Assembly: GCF_013391475.1 (NCBI RefSeq)
Contig: NZ_JACBAZ010000001.1
Location: 392,377 to 456,376 of the forward strand
Length of the DNA stretch: 64,000 nucleotides
From: Oceaniferula marina
Lineage (GTDB): Bacteria; Verrucomicrobiota; Verrucomicrobiia; Verrucomicrobiales; Akkermansiaceae
Direction: 5' to 3'
Part shown: in pieces, positions 45,968-53,758 of the stretch
Numbering within the stretch: position 1 is the stretch's first letter
How the letters are laid out: each line of letters begins with the position of its first letter
Notes under the pieces: model-generated
What the model was told of the DNA's origin: nothing
What the model saw: only the letters and a program-made list of their open reading frames with translations
Databases searched by the model: none
Program-made: the position numbers and the translations under genes

Positions 45968-46261
45968 TTAACCGCATTTTGCGAGTTTGTTTGCCTCCCG
46001 GACACACGCCAAAGCGGTCTTGGGGTTAGTGAAAAGATGCACCCGCGCCAATGTCCGCAAGTCTGCAATCCGTTCCCTGACAGAATAGACCGTTTCCGCG
46101 TCTATGTTCTTTGCAATCGCCCGCAGATAGGCTTTCCCCTCATTTGAGTTACAAATCTGCCAAACCGTTTCCAAGTTCTTATACCCTGCCGCCCTTGCAG
46201 CTTCTTTATATGTGCAACCCTTGGCAACCGCTGCAAGTGCTGTTCTTTGCTTGATTGTCAT
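45968..46261 (-). CDS. Second terminase-small-subunit-like HTH protein
   Basis: 97 residues from the ATG at 46261 (an upstream start at 46285 is less likely). 'MTIKQRTALAAVAKGCTYKE' followed by AARAAGYKN lines up with the HTH of the neighbouring TerS-like protein, and both continue with a similar helix (EGKAYLRAI versus AQEYLGTL). It lacks the 'GLYVQKVE' C-terminus. It may be a TerS partner, a regulator or an adapter. It lies 43 bp upstream of the TerS-like gene on the same strand, so the two form one unit. Confidence 0.65.
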   Translation of the reverse strand: MTIKQRTALAAVAKGCTYKEAARAAGYKNLETVWQICNSNEGKAYLRAIAKNIDAETVYSVRERIADLRTLARVHLFTNPKTALACVREANKLAKCG

Positions 46262-46337
46262 GCTGCTTTTATAGCATATCATCAACTTGATACAAGAAAA
46301 CTCTTGCGATGAACTTTTATTATGCTAAAAAAACAGC
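46262..46337. promoter_or_regulatory. Divergent promoter region between TerS-like and paralog operons
   Basis: The 76 bp contain TAGCATA (46272-46278) and its inverse TATGCTA (46321-46327), plus an inner CTTGATACAAG dyad (46286-46296). The symmetry suits a shared regulator. I could not settle -35/-10 boxes. Confidence 0.45.
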
Positions 46338-46868
46338 ATGACTACTTTCAGAACAAACACCGGGCACACGGTCAAAGCTGCAACCATTGAAGAAGCCATT
46401 GAGAAAGTGACCACTGATTTAATCATCGCCACTGGTGAACATGCCGGGTGCAAAATGAAAATACATAGTTCGGAACGCTTCACCGTCCCCCGGCACAAGA
46501 TTGAGGCGGTGCGATTGGTTCTTGAGCCTGACTTACCCGATTTTATTGCCCGACTCATTCCTGACATGCCAACGCTTGAATCCCCTTTCAGCATTACGGA
46601 CACCCCACAAGAAGGCAGTAAATATGAAATTGAAAACCCAAGACCAGGATTCGGCAATTTCATCTATTCGGGCGAATGGGAAGCCATTGCTACCGAACAT
46701 GCCTATTTCCTCGCAGGGTGCAACACAGTCCGGGATAACCACGATTTAAATCAACTATTTATCGCATCCTTGAATATCAAAGACAACTTGGCACGCGGCA
46801 CCATCATGTGCGGCAATAGCGTCAATGGTTCCGTTCATGTCAGGGGGCAAAAACTACCAACCAAATAA
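46338..46868 (+). CDS. Island protein of unknown function, paralog family member 1
   Basis: 176 residues. The first 45 residues (TFRTNTGHTVKAATIEEAIE) follow the same pattern as three downstream genes: aromatic, Thr, Thr, then Ala, then EA and a helix. The remainder is longer and includes an Ile/Pro-rich middle and 'FIYSGEWEAIATEHAYFLAG', perhaps a second diverged copy. No signal peptide or membrane helix. It heads a four-gene operon. No function is recognised. Confidence 0.65.
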   Translation: MTTFRTNTGHTVKAATIEEAIEKVTTDLIIATGEHAGCKMKIHSSERFTVPRHKIEAVRLVLEPDLPDFIARLIPDMPTLESPFSITDTPQEGSKYEIENPRPGFGNFIYSGEWEAIATEHAYFLAGCNTVRDNHDLNQLFIASLNIKDNLARGTIMCGNSVNGSVHVRGQKLPTK

Positions 46869-46871
46869 ATT

Positions 46872-47126
46872 ATGCAATACCAATCCACAGCCACACACGC
46901 CCCGTTCACCGCAGCCAATCAAAAAGAAGCAGTATTGATAGCCTGCAACCATTTAGGCACCGATCTTGGTGCAAAGGTTGAACTAGTTTCTTGCGAGCAT
47001 GGCGGGGATCACTCCGCTTGCGTTGTATCCGTCACCACTAAGGCAAAAAATTGGAGTGAAGGCCAGCAAGTTGAACAGGAGAAAACAGAACAACGCCGTT
47101 TTGTGGTCAAGCCCTACACCTACTAA
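46872..47126 (+). CDS. Island protein of unknown function, paralog family member 2
   Basis: 84 residues. 'YQSTATHAPFTAANQKEAVL' gives the family pattern Y-x-S/T-x-T-x-x-P-F-x-A-x-N-x-x-E-A. A central beta stretch (CVVSVTTKA) and a basic Gln/Glu tail follow. It starts 3 bp after the previous stop, and its own stop overlaps the next ATG (TAATG), so the genes are translationally coupled. Function unknown. Confidence 0.65.
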   Translation: MQYQSTATHAPFTAANQKEAVLIACNHLGTDLGAKVELVSCEHGGDHSACVVSVTTKAKNWSEGQQVEQEKTEQRRFVVKPYTY

Positions 47127-47344
47127 TGCCTTACTATATCACAGACACCTTTGAACCTATCGAAGCAGACAATGCAAGTGAAGCAGCACAGGGCTTTGTG
47201 AGCATGGGTTTTCCTCCGGGTCTGAATCTGCATGTCCAATACATAGAGACAACTCGTGGCATTCAAAAATTCTACTATTCAGTAAAAGACAATGAAACCA
47301 TGATAAAACAGGGCCTTGTCAGTGTTGTAGAATGTAAAATTTAG
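47126..47344 (+). CDS. Island protein of unknown function, paralog family member 3
   Basis: 72 residues. 'YYITDTFEPIEADNASEAAQ' is the same N-terminal unit, and 'FYYSVKDNETMIKQGLVSVV' corresponds to the C-terminal strand pair of member 4 (YHFKYSLLDALGGITAQRQ). The protein is compact enough to be the minimal domain. Starts on the overlapping ATG of member 2. Function unknown. Confidence 0.65.
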   Translation: MPYYITDTFEPIEADNASEAAQGFVSMGFPPGLNLHVQYIETTRGIQKFYYSVKDNETMIKQGLVSVVECKI

Positions 47345-47349
47345 AATCA

Positions 47350-47607
47350 ATGCCTCTCTACGGATCAAAAGACTTCCACCCCTATGCCGCCAAAAACCAT
47401 CTTGAAGCGGCAAAGGCGTTTGCACGGGGGTTGCTCAAGGCGGACGGGTCAACACTAACGCCGGGTGATTTCATATTGACCGGACAAACAAGCAACGCGC
47501 TCGGGGGCATTACCTATCATTTCAAATACAGCTTGCTTGATGCCTTGGGCGGGATCACGGCACAACGTCAAATCGACGTAATACACTATCACAGAATCAG
47601 GGATTGA
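47350..47607 (+). CDS. Island protein of unknown function, paralog family member 4
   Basis: 85 residues. 'YGSKDFHPYAAKNHLEAAKA' followed by FARGLL is the fourth copy of the family unit, and 'TYHFKYSLLDALGGITAQRQ' the C-terminal half. It lies 5 bp after member 3 and before a strong terminator that closes the operon. Function unknown. Confidence 0.65.
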   Translation: MPLYGSKDFHPYAAKNHLEAAKAFARGLLKADGSTLTPGDFILTGQTSNALGGITYHFKYSLLDALGGITAQRQIDVIHYHRIRD

Positions 47608-47628
47608 AACATTTGTGGCCATAGATAG

Positions 47629-47672
47629 CCCCCGGTCATCGTCTTATTGCAGCGGTGGCCGGGGGTGTTTTG
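47629..47672 (+). terminator. Rho-independent terminator after the paralog operon
   Basis: CCCCCGG pairs with CCGGGGG, extended by CA/TG and CG/CG pairs, followed by TGTTTT. Confidence 0.8.
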
Positions 47673-47713
47673 TCTTGTAGTTATTTTGATAGAGCGTTAG
47701 CTATTCTAGCGTC

Positions 47714-47986
47714 ATGAAATTATTAGCAGTATTATTAGGCCTTCTCTCAGTTCCAGTAGCATTCTATGGGGTTTCATCACTTACTCAGGCAACCGAAGGC
47801 GTTGGCATAATTGGGTTTGCTGCGGTGATTGGAATAGTTTCCCGCCTTTGCCAAGCTGAAGCCAATTACGAAAGCGAGAAAAAGCAAAGGGAAGTTATCC
47901 AAGATGAGATTGAGAAATCTCATGTCAAAACGATTCAATACTACGATTCTGTGTATCGGAATCTTGTGACAAACAAGAAACAATAA
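47714..47986 (+). CDS. Small two-helix membrane protein of the island
   Basis: 90 residues. Two hydrophobic helices (about 2-20, LLAVLLGLLSVPVAFYGV, and 30-46, GVGIIGFAAVIGIV) are followed by a charged, probably coiled helix (YESEKKQREVIQDEIEKSH). The shape is holin-like but also fits phage superinfection or defence membrane proteins. It follows a terminator, so it has its own promoter. Function unknown. Confidence 0.6.
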   Translation: MKLLAVLLGLLSVPVAFYGVSSLTQATEGVGIIGFAAVIGIVSRLCQAEANYESEKKQREVIQDEIEKSHVKTIQYYDSVYRNLVTNKKQ

Positions 47987-48037
47987 GCAGAATCACAGCA
48001 AAAACCCTCTTAGTTCCTATTTTGGGTTTTTCATGCA

Positions 48038-48053
48038 ATGAAGTGTTGCATGA
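48038..48053 (-). repeat. Right-end inverted copy of the island repeat
   Basis: ATGAAGTGTTGCATGA is the reverse complement of the first 16 bp of TCATGCAACACTTCATGC. With the direct copy at 48134-48151 it forms a large inverted repeat flanking a terminator. Confidence 0.6.
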
Positions 48054-48097
48054 AGATATGCAGTCAACTCCAGTCTGATTCAAACCATCCCCCAACA

Positions 48098-48134
48098 CCC
48101 CGCCCTTGATTTATCAACAAATGGCGGGGTTTTT
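48098..48134 (+). terminator. Rho-independent terminator at the island's right end
   Basis: CCCCGCC and GGCGGGG form a 7-bp GC stem followed by five T. It stops plus-strand transcription before it reaches the tRNA gene. Confidence 0.8.
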
Positions 48135-48151
48135 CATGCAACACTTCATGC
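48134..48151 (+). repeat. Right-end direct copy of the island repeat (putative arm site)
   Basis: TCATGCAACACTTCATGC is identical to the left-end copy at 41031-41048. The two are in the same orientation, one near each att site. Confidence 0.65.
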
Positions 48152-48233
48152 AATAAAACCTTCAAAACACCCCATTTTATATCATTTCCCTGCATTTTTC
48201 ACACTTTTCAAAATAGGCAAAAACACACAAAGA

Positions 48234-48266
48234 AAAACGCTGTAAGCCTTTGACTTACAGCGTTTT
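48234..48266 (-). terminator. Island-borne terminator for tRNA-fMet
   Basis: AAAACGCTGTAAG and CTTACAGCGTTTT form a perfect 13-bp stem with a 7-nt loop; on the minus strand T residues follow. It lies 5 bp past the tRNA CCA end and is unrelated in sequence to the ancestral terminator at 40903. Confidence 0.85.
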
Positions 48267-48269
48267 AAG

Positions 48270-48348
<79 letters not shown>

Positions 48349-48466
48349 ATTGAAATGGTTTCACCCTGTCGGGTGCGGGCGGAACCTAGTGGCGAGCCGC
48401 TGATTTAGCAAGAACTAAATGGTAAAAAACAGCATTTTTTTACAGCCCTTATTTCTAGGGATTCGA

Positions 48467-50443
48467 TCAGTCAAAGATACTGAATAAATCAGCGATATCA
48501 TCTTCTGTGGCATCGGCTCCCATAATGTCATCATAATCAAGCACCTCCAGATACCGGTCGCTTAATTCCTGTAGAAAAATGCTGGCTTCACACGCTTCCT
48601 GCTTTCCAAATTTGGTTCTTACCGAACATTTTGAAATCGTCAATCGATCCTGAGCTCTGGTGATTCCGACGTAGAACAACCGTCGTTCTTCATCCTGGGT
48701 CCCCTCCTCCACACTACGTTTGTGTGGCAAGATGCCTTGTTCGAGCCCCACCAGATAAACGATGGGATACTCAAGCCCCTTGGATGCATGCAAGGTGATC
48801 AGGGTAACCCCCTTCTGCTTTTCAATATCGTTGTCATCCTCCCGGTCTTGAGCCAGTGCCGAATGTCGTAAAAAATCTTCCAATGATTTCCCTTCAGAAG
48901 ACGCCTGAATCAACATCTGTACGACATCATCGATCGCGCTACGCCTTTGGTCACTTTCCTTCTCGGTTTTACTATTGCGCTTAACCCACTCGATATAGCC
49001 GATCTCATCGAGGAAATCGAGCATCACACGCCCCATGTTTTCATGTTTTGTGATTATCCGCTCACGAAAAACTTGTAGTTGTTCAATGAATTGTTCGATT
49101 GCATTCCGGGATCGCGTCGCCATCTCTTCGGGTGGGTTGCCCATGGCCTCCCAGACGCTTCCACCTCTCTCTCGTGAGGCATCCGTTAGGAGGACAGCTG
49201 CATTTTGTCCGATCCCTCGAGGTGGAGCATTCATGATTCGCAACAGTGGCACATCTGCCAGAGGATTGTTCATCACCTCGAGATAAGCCATGAGATCACG
49301 GACTTCACGTTTATCATAAAAACTCTGGGCTCCAATCATCCGGTAGGGAATTTGTTCCTCCCGCATCGCTTGCTCAAGACTCCGACTCTGCACATTCGTC
49401 CGAAACAGAATCGCAATATCTTCAAGCGGTTTTTTTTCCACCCGGTGAAGGTCTGTAATTTCATGGGCGATGAACTGGGCTTCCTCCAAGTCGCCCGGCA
49501 TCGATATGATCCGGATATCCTGCCCTCCGACGGCGTGAGCCCGCAACTGCTTTTCGCGTCGACCGGCATTATTGACAATCAATGAGTTGGCGGTATGGAT
49601 GATGGCCTCCGAGCTGCGGTAGTTGGTTTCAAGGAGGATGACTTCCGGATTGGGGAAGAACTTTTCGAATTGCAGGATATTGGCAGCTTCGGCACCGCGC
49701 CACCCGTAAATACTCTGGTCATCATCCCCCACCACACAGACATGGTAGGGGTCGCCCACCAACTGTTGTAACAGACGCATCTGTAACTTATTGGTATCCT
49801 GAAACTCATCAACCGTAACCCGGGTCCAGCGTTTGCGGCACATCTCCCTGACATCAGAAAACTCACGCAATAGGCGCTCTCCCAGTACCAGCAGGTCATC
49901 GAAATCAACGGCATTTTGAGCGCGCAATTCGTTTTGATACGCCTGGGCGATATCCGCGATAAACTCATCCGTCATACCAGCTATGCCCTCCGGGGAGTTT
50001 TTAGCATTGGAAATCATCGCCAGAACTTCGGCCGGCTTCAGCTTTTCGTTGATTCCTCCTTTACTGATAATGATTCGACTCAGCAGGCCTTTTTGATCGT
50101 TGCCCGTGTAAATACTGAAGTTGCTTTTATATCCCAGACGGTCAATCCCCATTCGGAGAATGCGAACACACAAGGAGTGAAAAGTACAAACCGTGATTTC
50201 TTTGGATGCGGAGCGGCTGACCATGTCTCCGACCCGCTCCTTCATTTCATTGGCGGCCTTATTAGTGAAGGTTACGGCTAAAATCTCACTGGGGCTAATC
50301 CCCCTTTCAACCATATGGGCAATCCGACAGGTCACGGTTCTGGTTTTCCCCGTTCCTGCCCCGGCAAGGATCAATACCGGGCCATCCAGCGTATTTACGG
50401 CCTGTCGCTGGGCCGGGTTGAGACTGTCCGTGGAAAATGCCAT
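48467..50443 (-). CDS. pcrA: UvrD/PcrA-type ATP-dependent DNA helicase
   Basis: 658 residues from the ATG at 50443; a TTG at 50482 would add 13. Superfamily-1 motifs: Q motif LNPAQRQAV, Walker A AGAGTGKTRT, motif II VTVDEFQDTN, motif III QSIYGWRGAE, motif V VTLITLHASKGLEYPIVYLV and motif VI RRLFYVGITRAQDRL. It unwinds DNA 3'-5' in repair and replication restart. Shorter than E. coli UvrD (720) and without the usual C-terminal extension; Rep is an alternative name. It ends about 120 bp upstream of the tRNA. Confidence 0.94.
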   Translation of the reverse strand: MAFSTDSLNPAQRQAVNTLDGPVLILAGAGTGKTRTVTCRIAHMVERGISPSEILAVTFTNKAANEMKERVGDMVSRSASKEITVCTFHSLCVRILRMGIDRLGYKSNFSIYTGNDQKGLLSRIIISKGGINEKLKPAEVLAMISNAKNSPEGIAGMTDEFIADIAQAYQNELRAQNAVDFDDLLVLGERLLREFSDVREMCRKRWTRVTVDEFQDTNKLQMRLLQQLVGDPYHVCVVGDDDQSIYGWRGAEAANILQFEKFFPNPEVILLETNYRSSEAIIHTANSLIVNNAGRREKQLRAHAVGGQDIRIISMPGDLEEAQFIAHEITDLHRVEKKPLEDIAILFRTNVQSRSLEQAMREEQIPYRMIGAQSFYDKREVRDLMAYLEVMNNPLADVPLLRIMNAPPRGIGQNAAVLLTDASRERGGSVWEAMGNPPEEMATRSRNAIEQFIEQLQVFRERIITKHENMGRVMLDFLDEIGYIEWVKRNSKTEKESDQRRSAIDDVVQMLIQASSEGKSLEDFLRHSALAQDREDDNDIEKQKGVTLITLHASKGLEYPIVYLVGLEQGILPHKRSVEEGTQDEERRLFYVGITRAQDRLTISKCSVRTKFGKQEACEASIFLQELSDRYLEVLDYDDIMGADATEDDIADLFSIFD

Positions 50444-50551
50444 ACGGGCGCGGAGCAAACCCGATAGCTGGGCGCTTGTCAATGAAGCGAAAAAGCAAAT
50501 TTGTCAGTGCCCGAATATCACAACGGCAAATCGCCGTGATCTGAGGAGAAA

Positions 50552-51472
50552 TCAATCCTTCCCCGGACTCACTTCGGGCTGAACCGGGATCTTCATGACG
50601 GTGGTTCCTCGCAGGACAACAAAGGTAGCCGGCTCGCCTGCAATCAGATAAAAAAAGGAATCCACCACACTCGCATAGTCGCGAACACTCAAGGACCCTA
50701 CCTTAAGTAGAACATCGCCATTCTTTAATCCTGCTTTTTGTGCCGGAGACTCTGGGCGAACACTTTCAATGATTGGTGATGCCACCCTCTCATCCATCAC
50801 AATGCCAACCCAGCAACGTCGAATTTTACCATTTTTCTTATAATCCTTAAGGGTTCTGGACATGACTTCGATGGGCAGGCAGTAAGAACTGTTTTTTTGA
50901 CCGAACACAGCCTGTCGAACAATGCCGACCCATTGGCCTTTGGCGTCGAGGATCGCTGTGCCGGGCAAAGGTGCTTCACCTTCATGATTCAACCGGATCA
51001 CCGCTAAAGGCAATGTTTTAGCTTGGAAACGATCTACTCTTCCCACAACCCGAGCTGATTCCTTCCCCTCAGGTTTTGAAACAAACACCGGATCGGCAGG
51101 CTGCAATGCCGTCGAAGACCCAAGCGTTGACAACGATCCTTCCAATCCTGACATCGATGCTGGAATTTGGTAAAGTGCCAGACGACTGTTGATATCCGAG
51201 GCCATCAGAGAAAGCGACTCACTTTTGCCATTCCATTCAAGTGTCGCCTTTCGTTTGTCAGCTCCAAGGGCAACAACCGTAACCAACACCTTTCCCTTGC
51301 CGGACTCTCCAAACACAGAACATGCGGATGTTGACGCCTTGCCTCCTTTGACTGGCAGGGCTTCAAACTTTACCACTTGGGCCCGAAGTGAGCCACCCCA
51401 AACCAAACCCAAGACAAGCATCAGCTGAAAAACGACACCCAAAGAAGAAGGAAGAACGCTCATAGATTTCAT
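50552..51472 (-). CDS. Degenerate HtrA-like PDZ protein
   Basis: 306 residues from the ATG at 51472, with a signal peptide (VVFQLMLVLGLVWGGSLRA). The layout is that of HtrA/DegP: a chymotrypsin-like beta region (about 40-200) then one PDZ domain (GIVMDERVASPIIESVRPES, then PAQKAGLKNGDVLLKVG). The position of the catalytic GNSGGP motif reads 'EAPLPGTAILDAKGQWVGIV', with no Ser, so proteolysis is unlikely. It might bind unfolded or C-terminal peptides. It lies 79 bp after an ECF sigma gene on the same strand. Confidence 0.7.
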   Translation of the reverse strand: MKSMSVLPSSLGVVFQLMLVLGLVWGGSLRAQVVKFEALPVKGGKASTSACSVFGESGKGKVLVTVVALGADKRKATLEWNGKSESLSLMASDINSRLALYQIPASMSGLEGSLSTLGSSTALQPADPVFVSKPEGKESARVVGRVDRFQAKTLPLAVIRLNHEGEAPLPGTAILDAKGQWVGIVRQAVFGQKNSSYCLPIEVMSRTLKDYKKNGKIRRCWVGIVMDERVASPIIESVRPESPAQKAGLKNGDVLLKVGSLSVRDYASVVDSFFYLIAGEPATFVVLRGTTVMKIPVQPEVSPGKD

Positions 51473-51551
51473 GAAAATCATCTTCAACAGCAAGCATCTT
51501 CAAGGCAAGCCAAAAGCCAACTCAGGTTACGTTATTGTTGAAGTGCATGAA

Positions 51552-52166
51552 CTAACCGCTGGTGCCTGTGCCAGGACGATGATCAAACTCCTTCAAATGC
51601 CCTTGCAGTTGCTTGTGTGCATAAAACAGCCGAGACCGGATGGTACCCTCGGATACACCTAATATCCGGCTAATCTCGGCATGCGGCATCCCTTGGATAT
51701 CAAACATCATCACTACGGAACGATGACCTTCGGATAACTTTAATAAAGCCTCATTCAAGCGCTGGTGGAGCTCGTGAATATTGGAATTGCGACGAGGGTT
51801 GGCGCGGTAGGCCTGATCGATGAATGCAGGGTCATTCAATAAGCCGGATTGGTCATCAGAATAACTTGGGCCAGCCCGTTTGCGGCTTTTTTTCAAATGA
51901 TTCAGGGTGATATTAACCGCAATCGCATAAATCCATGTGTAAAAAGCTGACTTTCCCTTGAATCGCTTCAACGAACGATAGGCTTTGGAGAATGTATCCT
52001 GCAGCAGGTCATGAGAATCCTCAGCATGTGACGTCATATGGTAGATCAAACCATACAGCTTCCTGCTGTATTTCATGATCAACAAATCGAAGGCGCGGGT
52101 ATCCCCGGACTTAGCTCGACGGACTAAATCCTCGTCAGGATCAACGGTTGTTCGTTCTCGGGCCAT
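51552..52166 (-). CDS. ECF-type sigma factor (RpoE-like)
   Basis: 204 residues from the ATG at 52166; an upstream start at 52214 adds 16. Region 2: 'AEDSHDLLQDTFSKAYRSLK' and the -10-reading FYTWIYAIAVN. Region 4: 'EGHRSVVMMFDIQGMPHAEI' then SRILGVSEGTIRSRLFYAHK. This matches the RpoE/SigW type. No anti-sigma gene is adjacent; the next gene downstream is the degenerate HtrA-like PDZ protein. Targets are unknown. Confidence 0.92.
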   Translation of the reverse strand: MARERTTVDPDEDLVRRAKSGDTRAFDLLIMKYSRKLYGLIYHMTSHAEDSHDLLQDTFSKAYRSLKRFKGKSAFYTWIYAIAVNITLNHLKKSRKRAGPSYSDDQSGLLNDPAFIDQAYRANPRRNSNIHELHQRLNEALLKLSEGHRSVVMMFDIQGMPHAEISRILGVSEGTIRSRLFYAHKQLQGHLKEFDHRPGTGTSG

Positions 52167-52285
52167 GACATATTCACCAGCCCCAGCATGGGAGGGTCTA
52201 GCATCATGACGCAAAATGACGATTTGTCAAAGAAACAACACCCCTCAAAGCTTTGACAACGAAAGATTTACCTAAGATCACCTAA

Positions 52286-52660
52286 CTACTGGTCTATCAA
52301 ATCCCCTTGGCTGCGGGTAACAGTCACCCCAACATAACGAGTATTGGGTAAAATATATTTTTTAATCTCCAAGGTGACAGCAAAGACTGCAAACTCGTTA
52401 AGTATCACTTGGGCTAAATCCTCAGCCAGAGTTTCGATCAGTCGCCTCGGCTTTTTTTGAGCCTCTTCTTCCAGTCGAAGGGAAACGGCATAATAATCAA
52501 CGGTTCGGTCGATGTCGTCGTTGATTGGACCGGATTGAGCCAAGGGAAACATCGTAACCGACACCTCCAACTCCTGGCTTTTAGCCAACTCTTCATCCGG
52601 CACCCCCACATGGCAGGCAATGCGAAGATCCTTGATCACTATTTGATCGCTCTGTCTCAT
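52286..52660 (-). CDS. folB: Dihydroneopterin aldolase
   Basis: 124 residues, normal for FolB. 'IVIKDLRIACHVGVPDEELA' with the substrate-binding Glu, 'YYAVSLRLEEEA' and 'RLIETLAEDLAQVIL' are the family motifs; the C-terminal K-x-x-LP strand is KKYILPNTRYVGVTV. It acts in folate biosynthesis. The start overlaps the stop of the HAD gene by 4 bp (ATGA), so they are coupled. Epimerase FolX is less likely. Confidence 0.88.
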   Translation of the reverse strand: MRQSDQIVIKDLRIACHVGVPDEELAKSQELEVSVTMFPLAQSGPINDDIDRTVDYYAVSLRLEEEAQKKPRRLIETLAEDLAQVILNEFAVFAVTLEIKKYILPNTRYVGVTVTRSQGDLIDQ

Positions 52661-53319
52661 AATGGCTGGTTGGTTTCAAGCAGTGTTTGTATTTCGGATA
52701 GATTGTTAACCAATAAGTCGGGGCTTACTCTGGATAGCTCTTCTTCTCCTTGGTATCCGGTTAACAGAGCAATCGAGGTCACCTTACCATGGCGTGCAGT
52801 TTCAATATCATGGGTCATATCCCCCAAAAATACGGTTTGCTCATTCTGCAACTGGTGCCTGTCAAGAATCCGGTGAATCTGATCCCGTTTATCCAGAACT
52901 CCCGCATACGTCGCTTCAAAATAATGAGAGACGGCCAACTCATCAGCATGCTCTGAAAATGCCAATGCATCCATCGAGCTTAAGATAAACATTCTTTTGC
53001 CTCGGGCGTGCAAACAACGCAAAAAATCCATGGCATACGGAAGCATCGGAGACTGCACTCCGGATGCCACCGAAAGGGCAAAACCTTCTCTGAAGTGATC
53101 TTCCAATTCCTCCAGAGGAACGCCGGGAAGAACTTCCTCGTAAAAACCAGCATAGGGAAGGCGGAAGCGCCTGCGAAATTCAGCCCGGTCAATTTCCGGT
53201 CGTCCGTAGATCCTGAGAACGTGGTTGGTGGCGTTTACCACCATCGTTAAATCATCGACCAGAGTGCCAGACCAATCAAAAATCCAGTTCTCATAGGTAT
53301 GGATACGTGATGAAACCAT
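52657..53319 (-). CDS. HAD-superfamily hydrolase (phosphoglycolate-phosphatase-like)
   Basis: 220 residues. Motif I is FDWSGTLVDD, with Ser in place of the usual second Asp of DxDGT; the nucleophile Asp is kept. Motif II is MFILSSMDA, motif III the Lys/Arg in DKRDQIHRIL, and motif IV GDMTHDIETA. The helical cap is class C1. The Asp-to-Ser change is uncommon because the second Asp is the acid/base, so activity or substrate may differ. It is coupled to folB. Confidence 0.82.
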   Translation of the reverse strand: MVSSRIHTYENWIFDWSGTLVDDLTMVVNATNHVLRIYGRPEIDRAEFRRRFRLPYAGFYEEVLPGVPLEELEDHFREGFALSVASGVQSPMLPYAMDFLRCLHARGKRMFILSSMDALAFSEHADELAVSHYFEATYAGVLDKRDQIHRILDRHQLQNEQTVFLGDMTHDIETARHGKVTSIALLTGYQGEEELSRVSPDLLVNNLSEIQTLLETNQPL

Positions 53320-53338
53320 GAAATGCTCCCTATTGAAA

Positions 53339-53758
53339 TCAGCCGATTTTAAAGATAATCCGTTTCACCACTCCGCTTCCCAACTCCTGCCGCATGTTTT
53401 CAAGCAATTGGGCACTCATCTGCTGCAAGTGGAATTTCATCGTTGGCTGTAAGACCAGTAAGACAAGGACTCCGTTACGAATGGACTCCGGAACAGTGTG
53501 TTTGGCGACAAACTCGCCCGCAACCTTACTCCAACTCTCTTTCAGGCGACTCTCATCAATCCCTTCAGAAAGGCCAACGCTTTTCAGTAAATCCGAGAGG
53601 AATTCATCAGCTCGGTGAATATTCCGATCCGGCGCAGGAGGGTCAACCCCTCCCCGCCACTGGGTCAAGAGACTGTGACGCACTCTACGAATGTGAGAGG
53701 AAGCTCGCTTCCTCCCCTTGCCTCGAGATCCCGGGATACGGTGGGAGTTATTCCCCAT
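53339..53758 (-). CDS. DUF721 protein (DciA-like)
   Basis: 139 residues from the ATG at 53758; this start overlaps the ferredoxin gene's end by 11 bp. A basic N-terminus (RGKGRKRASSHIRRVRHSL) precedes the DUF721 domain 'LSDLLKSVGLSEGIDESRLK' then ESWSKVAGEFVAKHTVPESI. Ends with RIIFKIG. DciA relatives load the replicative helicase DnaB; the dnaA/dnaN region is not here, so this role is by family only. Confidence 0.75.
   Translation of the reverse strand: MGNNSHRIPGSRGKGRKRASSHIRRVRHSLLTQWRGGVDPPAPDRNIHRADEFLSDLLKSVGLSEGIDESRLKESWSKVAGEFVAKHTVPESIRNGVLVLLVLQPTMKFHLQQMSAQLLENMRQELGSGVVKRIIFKIG

Noticed and set aside
48038-48151. CRISPR array from repeated 18-bp units
   Set aside because: Only two to three copies in mixed orientation with no regular spacing and no cas genes.
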